Below, piece by piece: positions 56,402 to 64,000 of a stretch of DNA of 64,000 nt. This DNA comes from Acidithiobacillus ferrianus. GTDB taxonomy: Bacteria > Pseudomonadota > Gammaproteobacteria > Acidithiobacillales > Acidithiobacillaceae. Made by a program: the position numbers and the translations under genes. The first letter of the stretch is position 1; every line of letters starts with the position of its first letter. The notes beneath the pieces are model-generated. The model searched no databases. It had not been told where the DNA came from and worked only from the letters and a program-made list of their open reading frames with translations. The stretch lies in assembly GCF_010378095.1 (NCBI RefSeq), contig NZ_WNJL01000003.1:38548-102547 (forward strand), read 5' to 3'.

Positions 56402-56418
56402 TGCACCAAACCGGTGCA
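56402..56418. promoter_or_regulatory. NtrC-like box, perfect
   Basis: TGCACC-AAACC-GGTGCA matches all 12 defined positions. The palindrome extends to 10-bp arms (56398-56422). Its centre is 30 bp from the proximal box. Confidence 0.75.
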
Positions 56419-56534
56419 TATGGGCCATATCCGTCGGAACCCTTCGCTTCCTTGCCCCCTCGGGTAGGAGACGCGGGTTCGCGAACATCGATCGGCTCTG
56501 GCACCCCGACCATCATGCCAGTTTCAACATATCG

Positions 56535-56582
56535 TTAAAGTGCTATTTTTTCGCTAATGCGTTTCTAAAAAGGCAACGCTAC
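56535..56582. repeat. 48-bp island element, copy C
   Basis: Third copy of the element described at 24028. It ends 41 bases before the start of the APC permease gene. Confidence 0.68.
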
Positions 56583-56623
56583 TGCTGACGCTGAAGCAGC
56601 GCCAAAAACGAGGGAACTTCATC

Positions 56624-58210
56624 ATGGTCAACCAGTTGAAAAGAGAAGTGGGGTTTTCGGGGCTTATTTTTGCCAGTCTGGGCGGCATTATTGGTTCTGG
56701 TTGGCTCTTCGGTCCGCTCAATGCCGCGCGGGTCGCGGGCCCCCTCAGTATCTATTCATGGCTGATCGGAGCGGTCACCATTCTGTTTCTGGGTCTGACT
56801 TACGCTGAAGTGGGGCCGCTATTTCCCCGCGCCGGCGCGGCTACCCACATCGCGAACGTCGTCCACGGCAACCTGCTCGGTAAAATCTGGGCTTGGCTCC
56901 TGTTCATGTTTTACATCGCCATTGCCCCGGTAGAGGTGGTCGCGGTACTCACCTACGCCAACAACTACATCCCCGGGCTTCTGATAAGCAATACCGGCCT
57001 GCTCAGCGGGCCAGGGATACTTGCCGCCATCGCTTTATTGGGTGTGATGTTTCTGCTCAACTTCCTCGGCATCCGGCGCGTAGCGAAGGTTTTTACCGGG
57101 TTGGGCTGGTGGAAGTTAGCCATACCCATTCTGACGATCGTGCTACTGGTAGCCTTTTCCTACCACCCGGAGAATCTCCACATCGTGCACTGGCATGAGA
57201 ATGTGCATGGCATGTTCGCGGCGGTGGCTTCTTCCGGCATCGTCTTCAGCTATCTGGGCTTTCGGCAAGCCATCGAACTGGGCGGAGAAAGTCGTGAGCC
57301 CGGCAAGCATATCCCCATGGCGGTCATCGGCTCTATCCTGATCGGCGCGATCATCTATGTCGGATTGCAATGGGCCTTTCTGGTCAGCATGCCCCCGTCA
57401 GAATTGACCCAAGGCTGGGCCAAGTTGAGTTTCACCGGAATCTTCGGGCCATTTGCCGCTATAGCCTCCCTGATTGGCATCAGCTGGCTGGCGGTACTGA
57501 TTTATATCGATGCCTTGCTCTCACCGGGGGGCACGGCGCTCGTCTATGCCACCTCGGCGGCACGCGCAGTGGTCGCCAACGGCGAAGTGGGGGCCGGGCC
57601 CCGCGCCTTCACCAAGATCACCGAAGGCGGCGTTCCCTGGGTCGGCATCATTGTCGCCTACGTTATCGGGTGTCTGTATTTTCTGCCCTTTCCTTCCTGG
57701 CAAAAACTGGTGGGTTTCATCACCACCATTTCCGTCATCACCTATGGCATCGGGCCTATCGTTCTGCTGCAGTTGCGTCATTCCGTCCCGGATATGGAAC
57801 GTCCGTTCCGCTTGTGGGGTGCCCACGTCATTGCGCCCATCGCCTTCATCCTCTCTTCCCTGGTCGCTTACTGGGGAGGCTTTCAGGCGCTTTCTTATAT
57901 CTTTGGAACCTTGTTTGGCGTGCTCACCCTCTATGGCATCCAGCATAGGATACGTGGCAACAGCGATGGCCAGATTTTGGGGTTTCGACACATCACCTGG
58001 ATATTTCCCTACTTCGGCGGACTCTGGGTGCTCTCCTGGTTTGGACCCAAAGTGCTGGGAGGAACCGGCGGCATCCCTTTCTACTGGTCGATGGCGGCAG
58101 TGGCCGTGCTGGCGAGTATTTGCATGGTCTGGGCCTTGAAGGTAACGGTTCCCGATAGTCAGGTAACGGACTATTTTTCCGCCATGGATCAAGAAGGCAT
58201 CGAACTGTGA
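56624..58210 (+). CDS. APC-family amino acid permease
   Basis: A 528-residue inner-membrane permease with about twelve to fourteen segments. The first has the APC signature GLIFASLGGIIGSGWLFGPLNAARVAG, followed by PRAGAATHIANVVHGNLLG and SSGIVFSYLGFRQAIELGGESREPGKHIP. It is nearest in style to aspartate/glutamate or amine:proton symporters. GAGGGAAC precedes the ATG. In this setting beta-alanine import or export is a reasonable but unproven guess. It diverges from exbB and converges with the RND operon. Confidence 0.82.
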   Translation: MVNQLKREVGFSGLIFASLGGIIGSGWLFGPLNAARVAGPLSIYSWLIGAVTILFLGLTYAEVGPLFPRAGAATHIANVVHGNLLGKIWAWLLFMFYIAIAPVEVVAVLTYANNYIPGLLISNTGLLSGPGILAAIALLGVMFLLNFLGIRRVAKVFTGLGWWKLAIPILTIVLLVAFSYHPENLHIVHWHENVHGMFAAVASSGIVFSYLGFRQAIELGGESREPGKHIPMAVIGSILIGAIIYVGLQWAFLVSMPPSELTQGWAKLSFTGIFGPFAAIASLIGISWLAVLIYIDALLSPGGTALVYATSAARAVVANGEVGAGPRAFTKITEGGVPWVGIIVAYVIGCLYFLPFPSWQKLVGFITTISVITYGIGPIVLLQLRHSVPDMERPFRLWGAHVIAPIAFILSSLVAYWGGFQALSYIFGTLFGVLTLYGIQHRIRGNSDGQILGFRHITWIFPYFGGLWVLSWFGPKVLGGTGGIPFYWSMAAVAVLASICMVWALKVTVPDSQVTDYFSAMDQEGIEL

Positions 58211-58214
58211 CGCC

Positions 58215-58237
58215 TGCCGGCGCCCCCATCACCGGCA
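58215..58237. terminator. Hairpin between convergent APC and RND genes
   Basis: TGCCGG (58215-58220) pairs with CCGGCA (58232-58237) over an 11-base loop, five bases after the APC stop. No T run follows. Confidence 0.35.
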
Positions 58238-58254
58238 TAGGAGGTCCGTACGTC

Positions 58255-58326
58255 ATGCGCACGAAAAACTATGCCCTATCCGCCGCACGCGCCATACGAC
58301 GGCTAAAACCCTCCAGAACGGTATAG
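58255..58326 (+). other. Short frame with a strong ribosome site, antisense to the RND gene end
   Basis: AGGAGG at 58239-58244 is followed by an ATG at 58255 and a 23-codon frame. Nearly all of the frame lies antisense inside the 3' end of the RND gene. It may be the truncated start of a lost gene once downstream of the APC permease, or chance. Confidence 0.25.
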
Positions 58327-61310
58327 ATACCCGGCATCACGATCAGAACCAGCGGCAACTCCGCCAGCAGTCCGGAAATAATGGCGATGGCAAGGGGAGC
58401 TTGCATCTGGGCCCCGGCACCGAGGCCCAACGCGAGCGGCAGGAGGGCAAGAATAGCGATGATAGCGGTAATCAGGATAGGCCGCAGACGCGCCCGCCCC
58501 GCCCGGACCAGTTCCACGGTGTCGCTGGTCCGCGCCTCCGCGAAAAAGAAGATAGCGGTTTCCGTGACGATACCGACGATCATGGTCATACCGATCATGG
58601 CGGTGATATTACGCTCGGTGCCCGTCAGCCAAAGACCCACAAAGACGCTGCCCAGCGCCAGCAATGCCGTCGCAAGGATGCTGAGCACAATGGTAAAACG
58701 CTCATAGAGGAAGAGCAGCAGGACGGCTACCAGCAGAATGGCGGCCAGCAGTACCAATGCCAAGTCATGCATGGCCTGCTGTTGTTCCCGATAGAGACCG
58801 CCGTACTGCAGATATACCCCATGCGGCAGCGATAGACGGGCCAGTCGGGCCTCAACCTCACCCATGACCGTACCCATGGCCCGTCCCTCGATACGCGCCG
58901 TAACGGCCACCATGGGTTTCAGATTCTCGGTATGCAACTCGGCCTGCCCGGCTTTGACCCGTATCCGAGCGACTTGTCCCAATGCCAGATAGTGGCCGTC
59001 CGGCGCAATGATGGGCAATTGCCGCAGACGCCGGATTTCGTTCCAAAGCTCGTGGGGCGCGCGGACCCGCACCCCAACCCGCTCTTGCCCTTGAGGGATG
59101 AAGCTGACCACCCGGCCCTCCATCAGGCTTTGTAACTGAGCGGTCACCTGGCCCGGTGTCATCCCCGCCAGCGCCGCCTTCACCGGATCCACATGGATAT
59201 CCACCGCATCCCCGGCAATGGTCACCCCGTCAAAAACCTCCACCACACCCGGGACCGTCCCAATCCGTTGCGCCACCTGTCCGGCGACTTTTTCCAGCGT
59301 CCGCGGATCTGCGCCGAATACCTTGACTTCGATAGGCTGCGGCACGGCGGTCAGGTCACCGATCAGATCCTCCATCAACTGTCCGGTTTCCACACGCAGG
59401 CCGGGTACCCGGCTATCGATCTCATCGCGAACACTGTGCATCACCTGCCAGATATTGCGCCGGCGGTGGGATTTCAAGCGAATGAAGAAATCCCCGGTAT
59501 TGGCCTCGGTGATACCGCCACCCAGTTGCAACCCCGTCCGTCGGGAATAACTCGCCACTTCCGGTGTTTTGGCGAGAATCTGCTGCACCTGGTCCAGCAA
59601 ACGGTCGGTTTCGGCGAGCGAGGTGCCTGGGGCCGCCTTGTAATCGAGCACAAAACCGCCTTCATCCATGGCGGGCATGAAACCGCTGCCCACCTGGGTA
59701 TAGGACCAACCCCCGAAAGCCAGGAAAACCAATAAAACAGGGAGCAGCAATATGGGACGCCGTAAAAGCCTCTCCAGGATCCGACCATAGTGCAGACTGA
59801 CCCAGCCCAAAAAATGGCCCTGCCGCTCGACCCTTTCGGCATCCCGGCGGGTGAGCAGGACGTCCGCCAGAATCGGCACCGCCAGATAAGCCACCAGAAA
59901 GGAGATCACCAGCGCCGCGGCAATGGAGAGCGCCAGCGCCTGAAAAAAGGCCCCGGTCACCCCTGACAGGAAGGCCAGTGGTGCGAAAATCACGACGGTG
60001 GCCGCCGATGACCCCGCCAGGGGCCGGCTCATTTCCAGTGCAGAATGCAGCACGGGGACGCGTTCCCCAGGATGTTCGCTGATGCGCCGCATAATATGTT
60101 CGAGCATGACCACGGCGTCGTCCACCACCAGCCCCACGGCCGCCGCCATGCCGCCCAGGGTCATGATGTTAAAACTCTGGTGGAGCACATGGAGGATCAG
60201 CACACTGGCCAGCAGCACACTGGGCAGAACGACAGCGACGATGAGCGTCAATCGCAGATTACGGAGAAAAACGAGAAGCACCAATGCCGCCAAGCCGGCG
60301 CCGATAAAAATGGCGTCGCGGACACTGGACGCCGCCGCGGTGATCAACCGACTCTGGTCATACCATATGCTGATCTTTACCCCGGTTGGGATATTGCGGG
60401 CATTCTGACGCAACAAGGCACGGATAGCGTGATCAATGGCCACCGTGTTCCCTCCCAACTGCTGTTTGATATTGACCAGCACCGCAGGCTTGCCGTTGGC
60501 GGTCACGGTCGTCCACTGGGGGACGACGCCGGAACGGATTTGCGCCACATCACGGAGATCGACCACACCGTCGGCACCTGTTTTGAGGATCGTGTGGCCA
60601 ATGTCCTGGGCATTTTTCAGGGGGCTATCACTGAGAATCTGATAGAGGCGGTAGTGACGCTGGAGGCGCCCCACCGCAGTGATGATATTACTATTGGCGA
60701 GGGCATGTTCCACCTCGGTGAGGCTGAGACCATAGCTTTGCAGACGCATGGGGTCGACGATCACCTGGTATTCCGCCTGCGCACCACCTTGAATATTCAC
60801 CTGCCCTACGCCATGAACCGCCAGCAGCAGGGGACGCAAATCGTAGTACGCGTAATGCCGCAAGGCTACCGGATCGAGGCGATTCGAAGTCAGGGAAAGG
60901 CCGAGAATGGGGAAAACCGTCGGATCCATACGGCGGGCATTGAAGCGGGTGCCGGGTGGCAAAACCGGAAGTACGCGGTTGACGGCTGACTCCGCCTGCA
61001 GCAAGGCTGAAGTCATGTTGGTACCCCAGGCAAACTGCACGGAGATCTCCGCCGCGCCGCGCGCTGTCGTGGCGCGAATGCGCTCGACACCCGGTACCGC
61101 GCGCAGAGCCTGTTCCAATGGCTGGGTGACGGCAATCTGCGTCTGCGAGATGGGCATATTGCCCGAATCCGCGGAAACCACGATGCGCGGAAAGGTGATA
61201 TTGGGGAACAAGGCAACGGGCATTTTCAACGCCGCCATCAACCCGGCCAGCACCAGCACCACCAGCATGAACAACAGGGAGCGGCGGTGCCGTTGCAACC
61301 AGTCACCCAT
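58269..61310 (-). CDS. RND efflux pump, inner-membrane permease
   Basis: A 1013-residue proton-driven RND pump with twelve membrane segments and two large periplasmic loops. It starts WLQRHRRSLLFMLVVLVLAGL, has FPNITFPRIVV and the segment-four charged pair GLVVDDAVVMLEHI, and repeats the fold in the second half. The DD in segment four favours an AcrB-like or nodulation/solvent type over CusA/CzcA metal pumps, though length and adaptor style are also close to metal pumps. The start shares one base with the adaptor stop. Confidence 0.85.
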   Translation of the reverse strand: MGDWLQRHRRSLLFMLVVLVLAGLMAALKMPVALFPNITFPRIVVSADSGNMPISQTQIAVTQPLEQALRAVPGVERIRATTARGAAEISVQFAWGTNMTSALLQAESAVNRVLPVLPPGTRFNARRMDPTVFPILGLSLTSNRLDPVALRHYAYYDLRPLLLAVHGVGQVNIQGGAQAEYQVIVDPMRLQSYGLSLTEVEHALANSNIITAVGRLQRHYRLYQILSDSPLKNAQDIGHTILKTGADGVVDLRDVAQIRSGVVPQWTTVTANGKPAVLVNIKQQLGGNTVAIDHAIRALLRQNARNIPTGVKISIWYDQSRLITAAASSVRDAIFIGAGLAALVLLVFLRNLRLTLIVAVVLPSVLLASVLILHVLHQSFNIMTLGGMAAAVGLVVDDAVVMLEHIMRRISEHPGERVPVLHSALEMSRPLAGSSAATVVIFAPLAFLSGVTGAFFQALALSIAAALVISFLVAYLAVPILADVLLTRRDAERVERQGHFLGWVSLHYGRILERLLRRPILLLPVLLVFLAFGGWSYTQVGSGFMPAMDEGGFVLDYKAAPGTSLAETDRLLDQVQQILAKTPEVASYSRRTGLQLGGGITEANTGDFFIRLKSHRRRNIWQVMHSVRDEIDSRVPGLRVETGQLMEDLIGDLTAVPQPIEVKVFGADPRTLEKVAGQVAQRIGTVPGVVEVFDGVTIAGDAVDIHVDPVKAALAGMTPGQVTAQLQSLMEGRVVSFIPQGQERVGVRVRAPHELWNEIRRLRQLPIIAPDGHYLALGQVARIRVKAGQAELHTENLKPMVAVTARIEGRAMGTVMGEVEARLARLSLPHGVYLQYGGLYREQQQAMHDLALVLLAAILLVAVLLLFLYERFTIVLSILATALLALGSVFVGLWLTGTERNITAMIGMTMIVGIVTETAIFFFAEARTSDTVELVRAGRARLRPILITAIIAILALLPLALGLGAGAQMQAPLAIAIISGLLAELPLVLIVMPGIYTVLEGFSRRMARAADRA

Positions 61311-62353
61311 CAGGACTTCCCTGCCACACGCAGGGCCATGCCCTCCTGCAATTCATAGTTGCCTAGACTAACGACCTCCTCTCCCGCCTGAAGCCCCTCC
61401 CTGACCGCAATCCAGCCCCCTTCGCGCCAGCCGGTTTCAATCCAGCGCCGCTGCGCTTTACCGTGAACGTCCACAAAACAATAGGCGCGATCCCCCTGCC
61501 GCAGAACGGCGCTATCGGGAATGGCCAAGGCTTTCTGGCGTCCCAGGACGATCTCCGCGCGCACCATGGCCCCGGGGAGCAGACCGGGGGCCGCGGCCAT
61601 GGGAACGACCACCTGGGCGAGACGCGTTTTAGGATCGACCTGCCAATAAATCTGCTGAATCGTGCCAGACAACGGAGACCGGGTGCCGTAAACGGGACGG
61701 ATCCGCACGCTGTCGCCTACCTTGACACGGGGTAAATCTTCCGGTTCGACACCCAGCACAATACGCAAGGCATTGCCGGTGCTGAGGTGCAGCAAGGGCT
61801 GTCCGGCGGCGATCAGATCACCCTGGTGGACGGATACCGTCTCGACAACGCCGTTGATAGGCGCACGTACCACCCCGGCTTGCAGAGTCCTCAGGCGCAC
61901 CCGCAGGTCGTGAAGGGTAGCTTGCGCCTTGGCGAGAGTCTGCCGGGCGACCTGCACCTCGGCATTGGTCGCCAGTTGCCGGGCGCGCAGAGATTCCAGA
62001 CGCTGCTGGTCCACGAGGGCGAAACGCACGGCGATTTGCGCCTGCTGCAACTGCAGCCGATCACTGATGGAGGGCGCCACCCGTAAGAGTACCTCCCCCT
62101 GACGCACCCGCTGCCCGCTGGCCACCAGCACCTGACTGATCAAACTCTCGGCTTCCAGCGATAGGGTCCGTCCACCCTCTGGCGCGAACTCTACGGTACC
62201 ATAGGCTCGCAGACGTTCCGCCAAAGGCATCACGCGCGCGGGAGTCAACTGGACCAAGGCCGATACCGTCGCCGCTGCGGGGGGTGGTGTCAGCATCCCC
62301 AGACCCCATCCTAGGCATAGGCATCCCCATAGCCACCCCGGTATCTGTCGCAT
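61310..62353 (-). CDS. RND efflux periplasmic adaptor
   Basis: A membrane-fusion protein of 347 residues from the ATG at 62353 (TGATG overlap with the outer-membrane gene) or 353 from 62371. A signal segment is followed by the lipoyl half-motif LISQVLVASGQRVRQGEVLLRV, a coiled-coil hairpin (about residues 85-160), the second lipoyl half VRAPINGVVETVSVHQGDLI, and beta-barrel and proximal domains. It links the pump to the outer-membrane factor. The cargo is unknown. Confidence 0.85.
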   Translation of the reverse strand: MRQIPGWLWGCLCLGWGLGMLTPPPAAATVSALVQLTPARVMPLAERLRAYGTVEFAPEGGRTLSLEAESLISQVLVASGQRVRQGEVLLRVAPSISDRLQLQQAQIAVRFALVDQQRLESLRARQLATNAEVQVARQTLAKAQATLHDLRVRLRTLQAGVVRAPINGVVETVSVHQGDLIAAGQPLLHLSTGNALRIVLGVEPEDLPRVKVGDSVRIRPVYGTRSPLSGTIQQIYWQVDPKTRLAQVVVPMAAAPGLLPGAMVRAEIVLGRQKALAIPDSAVLRQGDRAYCFVDVHGKAQRRWIETGWREGGWIAVREGLQAGEEVVSLGNYELQEGMALRVAGKS

Positions 62354-63750
62354 CACCGCCGTGTTGCCCATTGTTGCCAGGGCAGGCCCACCGCCATTTC
62401 CAGGGCCGCCTGTTGTTCGGCATCCGCCTGCTTCAGAGCCAGCAACTGCAGGTTCTTGGCAAGGGCCTGACTGCGTACCGTCTCATAATCGATCAAAGTT
62501 ACGTTGTGCTCCGCCGCCGCCCCGCGCAGTTGCCGCTCGGCACGCTGCAATTGCGGCACCTGTTGCTCCAACGGCCTGATCTCCTGACGTAATCGGTGCA
62601 AATCGGCCACCAGGGCGCTGATTTCGGCGCGCGTCTGAAACAGGCGGGCCGTATAGGCGGCGCGCAGTTGTGCGCGGGTGGCCTCGGATTCAGCGATCAC
62701 GCCGCGATTCCGATTCCAGAGCGGGATATCGAGACTGAGACTAGGCCCGATGGTTTGGATGTTCGAGGTGTCAGCCGCCCTGGAAATACCGATGGTAAAG
62801 CCCGGATATTGACCGAGAATGGCGCGGCGCACCCGCGCTTCCTGCGCGGTGTAGCCCGCGCGCAGAGCGAGCAGGTCGAGACGATGGCTGTCAGCCAGCG
62901 CTACCAGATGCGCCGTGTCCGGAACCTCCGACAGCAGATGCGGCGCCCGGAGGGGAACCCGCATCTGCGGCGGTAACCCCATGGATTTATTGAGATCATA
63001 CCGCACTTTGGTCACCTGTCGCCGCAGTGCGAGTTGACGATCTCGGCTGTCCAGCCAGGCAATCTGGCGCAGGGTGGTGGTGGTAATGGTGGCGTCTCCC
63101 CGTCGCAGGTTTTCCGCCGAAACCAGGTAGAACCGGTCCGTGGTGCTGGCGGCGGTTTTTGCCACGGTTTCCTGCTGCCGCAAATAATAGAGTCGGCGCG
63201 CAAGAATCCTGGTCTGATTGGCAATCAGCCATTCCTGCCAGGCCACCTGATAGTGGACCGCACGCGCCTGTGCCTGTGCGATGTGCAGGTTGGCGGAGCG
63301 GGTGAAGAGACTGGCGAGACTCCAACTCAAACCGATGCTGTAGGCGTTGTAGTAACCTGAGACGACATCGCTGGGCAGATCGGCGCTGAGGGCGAGTCGC
63401 GGGTCAGGCAGCAGACCGGCGGCGAAAACCTGCGCCTGCGCGACACCAATCTGTGCCCGCATCGCCCGCAGGTCCGGATTGAGCAACACGGCGAGCTCGC
63501 CGAGCGTCTCGCCAGACAGGGGGGCATGCAGATTCACCGCTCGGGTAGAAGAGACGGGGGGCTCCCGATGCAGGGCCGTGGCAATTTTCTGCGCGACCTG
63601 CGCCATGCCGGGCAGGCGGTCGTTCAGGGGTAACGTGTGATAACTGGCACAACCCGTCAGGAACCACAACGGCAGCGCCATGCCTACGCCATACACCGCA
63701 AGCACCCATCCGCCCAGGCCGTTAGCGATCTTCAAAAACATAAATCCCAT
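62353..63750 (-). CDS. Outer-membrane efflux lipoprotein (TolC/CusC family)
   Basis: A 465-residue outer-membrane factor. The signal peptide ends in the lipobox LTGC. Two OEP repeats follow (about residues 70-260 and 270-460), with long coiled helices such as AQARAVHYQVAWQEWLIANQTRILA and ALAKNLQLLALKQADAEQQAALEMAVG. It is the first gene of the efflux operon. ATG at 63741 is an alternative start. TTGGCG and TATCCT 16 bases apart upstream on the minus strand may be the promoter. Confidence 0.85.
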   Translation of the reverse strand: MGFMFLKIANGLGGWVLAVYGVGMALPLWFLTGCASYHTLPLNDRLPGMAQVAQKIATALHREPPVSSTRAVNLHAPLSGETLGELAVLLNPDLRAMRAQIGVAQAQVFAAGLLPDPRLALSADLPSDVVSGYYNAYSIGLSWSLASLFTRSANLHIAQAQARAVHYQVAWQEWLIANQTRILARRLYYLRQQETVAKTAASTTDRFYLVSAENLRRGDATITTTTLRQIAWLDSRDRQLALRRQVTKVRYDLNKSMGLPPQMRVPLRAPHLLSEVPDTAHLVALADSHRLDLLALRAGYTAQEARVRRAILGQYPGFTIGISRAADTSNIQTIGPSLSLDIPLWNRNRGVIAESEATRAQLRAAYTARLFQTRAEISALVADLHRLRQEIRPLEQQVPQLQRAERQLRGAAAEHNVTLIDYETVRSQALAKNLQLLALKQADAEQQAALEMAVGLPWQQWATRR

Positions 63751-63890
63751 GCTCTGTGTCAGGATACGGTACCGGTGCGCCCCGCCAAGATACCTTGCGC
63801 CGCAGACAGTATGCCATCATGGGTTATCGGGTGACCAGCAAGTCATGCCGAAAAGATCCCCATTCGACACGCGATCTCCTTCATTCACCT

Positions 63891-64000
63891 TCAGTCGTCA
63901 ATATTGCCACTGGGGTAATCAATATCGGGGCGTTCGATTTCTGGGCTACTGACCTCTGGTCGTTCTTCCTCGTTTTCGGGTCGCTCCAATGCCTCCGCCA
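63891..64000 (-). CDS. 3' end of an acidic, ERP-rich protein
   Basis: The minus-strand frame entering at the window edge ends at TGA 63891-63893. It gives 35 residues with repeated E-R-P units (ALERPENEEERPEVSS, then IERPDIDYP) and a final GNIDD. The repeat makes coding likely, but the protein cannot be identified from this tail. Confidence 0.4.
   Translation of the reverse strand, partial: AEALERPENEEERPEVSSPEIERPDIDYPSGNIDD

Noticed and set aside
63680..63952. 90-codon plus-strand frame at the right end
   Set aside because: It overlaps the start of the outer-membrane efflux gene antisense and has no motif or ribosome site.

Overview
The window is a GC-rich proteobacterial chromosome segment, probably from the Acidithiobacillia or a related acidophilic gammaproteobacterium. 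That placement rests on gene families and overall sequence feel and is only moderately secure. Gene density is high, with many ATGA or TGATG stop/start overlaps. I saw no rRNA, tRNA or CRISPR array.

1-17.3 kb is housekeeping: the 3' end of holA, an MFS transporter, then proA-birA-coaX-nadK-recN, a GlrK/QseG/GlrR-type two-component operon, a DUF502 membrane protein, and a galU-rfbA-rfbC-(DUF3579)-(hypothetical)-rfbD-rfbB set for UDP-glucose and dTDP-rhamnose. 17.3-20.3 kb is an AT-rich scar holding a transposase remnant, a decayed short frame, a TPR protein and a twice-frameshifted MFS exporter.

20.3-58.2 kb is a roughly 38-kb nucleobase/nucleoside scavenging island. The left arm (minus strand) has a TonB-dependent receptor, an exported phosphorylase-fold protein, uridine phosphorylase, cytidine deaminase, two NCS1 permeases, and the complete reductive pyrimidine route to beta-alanine (PreT, PreA, dihydropyrimidinase, beta-ureidopropionase). 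The beta-alanine aminotransferase that should follow is destroyed by an internal deletion. The centre has an XRE-cupin regulator, a second TonB-dependent receptor and a LysR regulator. The right arm is about 19 co-directional minus-strand genes: exbB-exbD-tonB, an NCS1 permease, guanine and adenine deaminases, an exported NUP protein, a three-subunit molybdenum hydroxylase with XdhC and a MobA-like protein, an AllA-like protein, a barbiturase/cyanuric-acid-hydrolase family enzyme, the AtzG/AtzE/AtzH trio and a gamma-glutamyltransferase. An APC permease follows on the plus strand.

Regulation ties the island together. Three intergenic regions carry pairs of NtrC-like boxes (TGCACC-N5-GGTGCA) spaced 30-31 bp, each pair next to sigma-54-type -24/-12 promoters. 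This suggests the whole import and degradation system is a nitrogen-scavenging regulon. A separate, unexplained 48-bp element occurs three times in the island.

58.2-63.8 kb is a tripartite RND efflux operon (outer-membrane factor, adaptor, pump). The last 110 bases hold the 3' end of an acidic, ERP-rich minus-strand gene.
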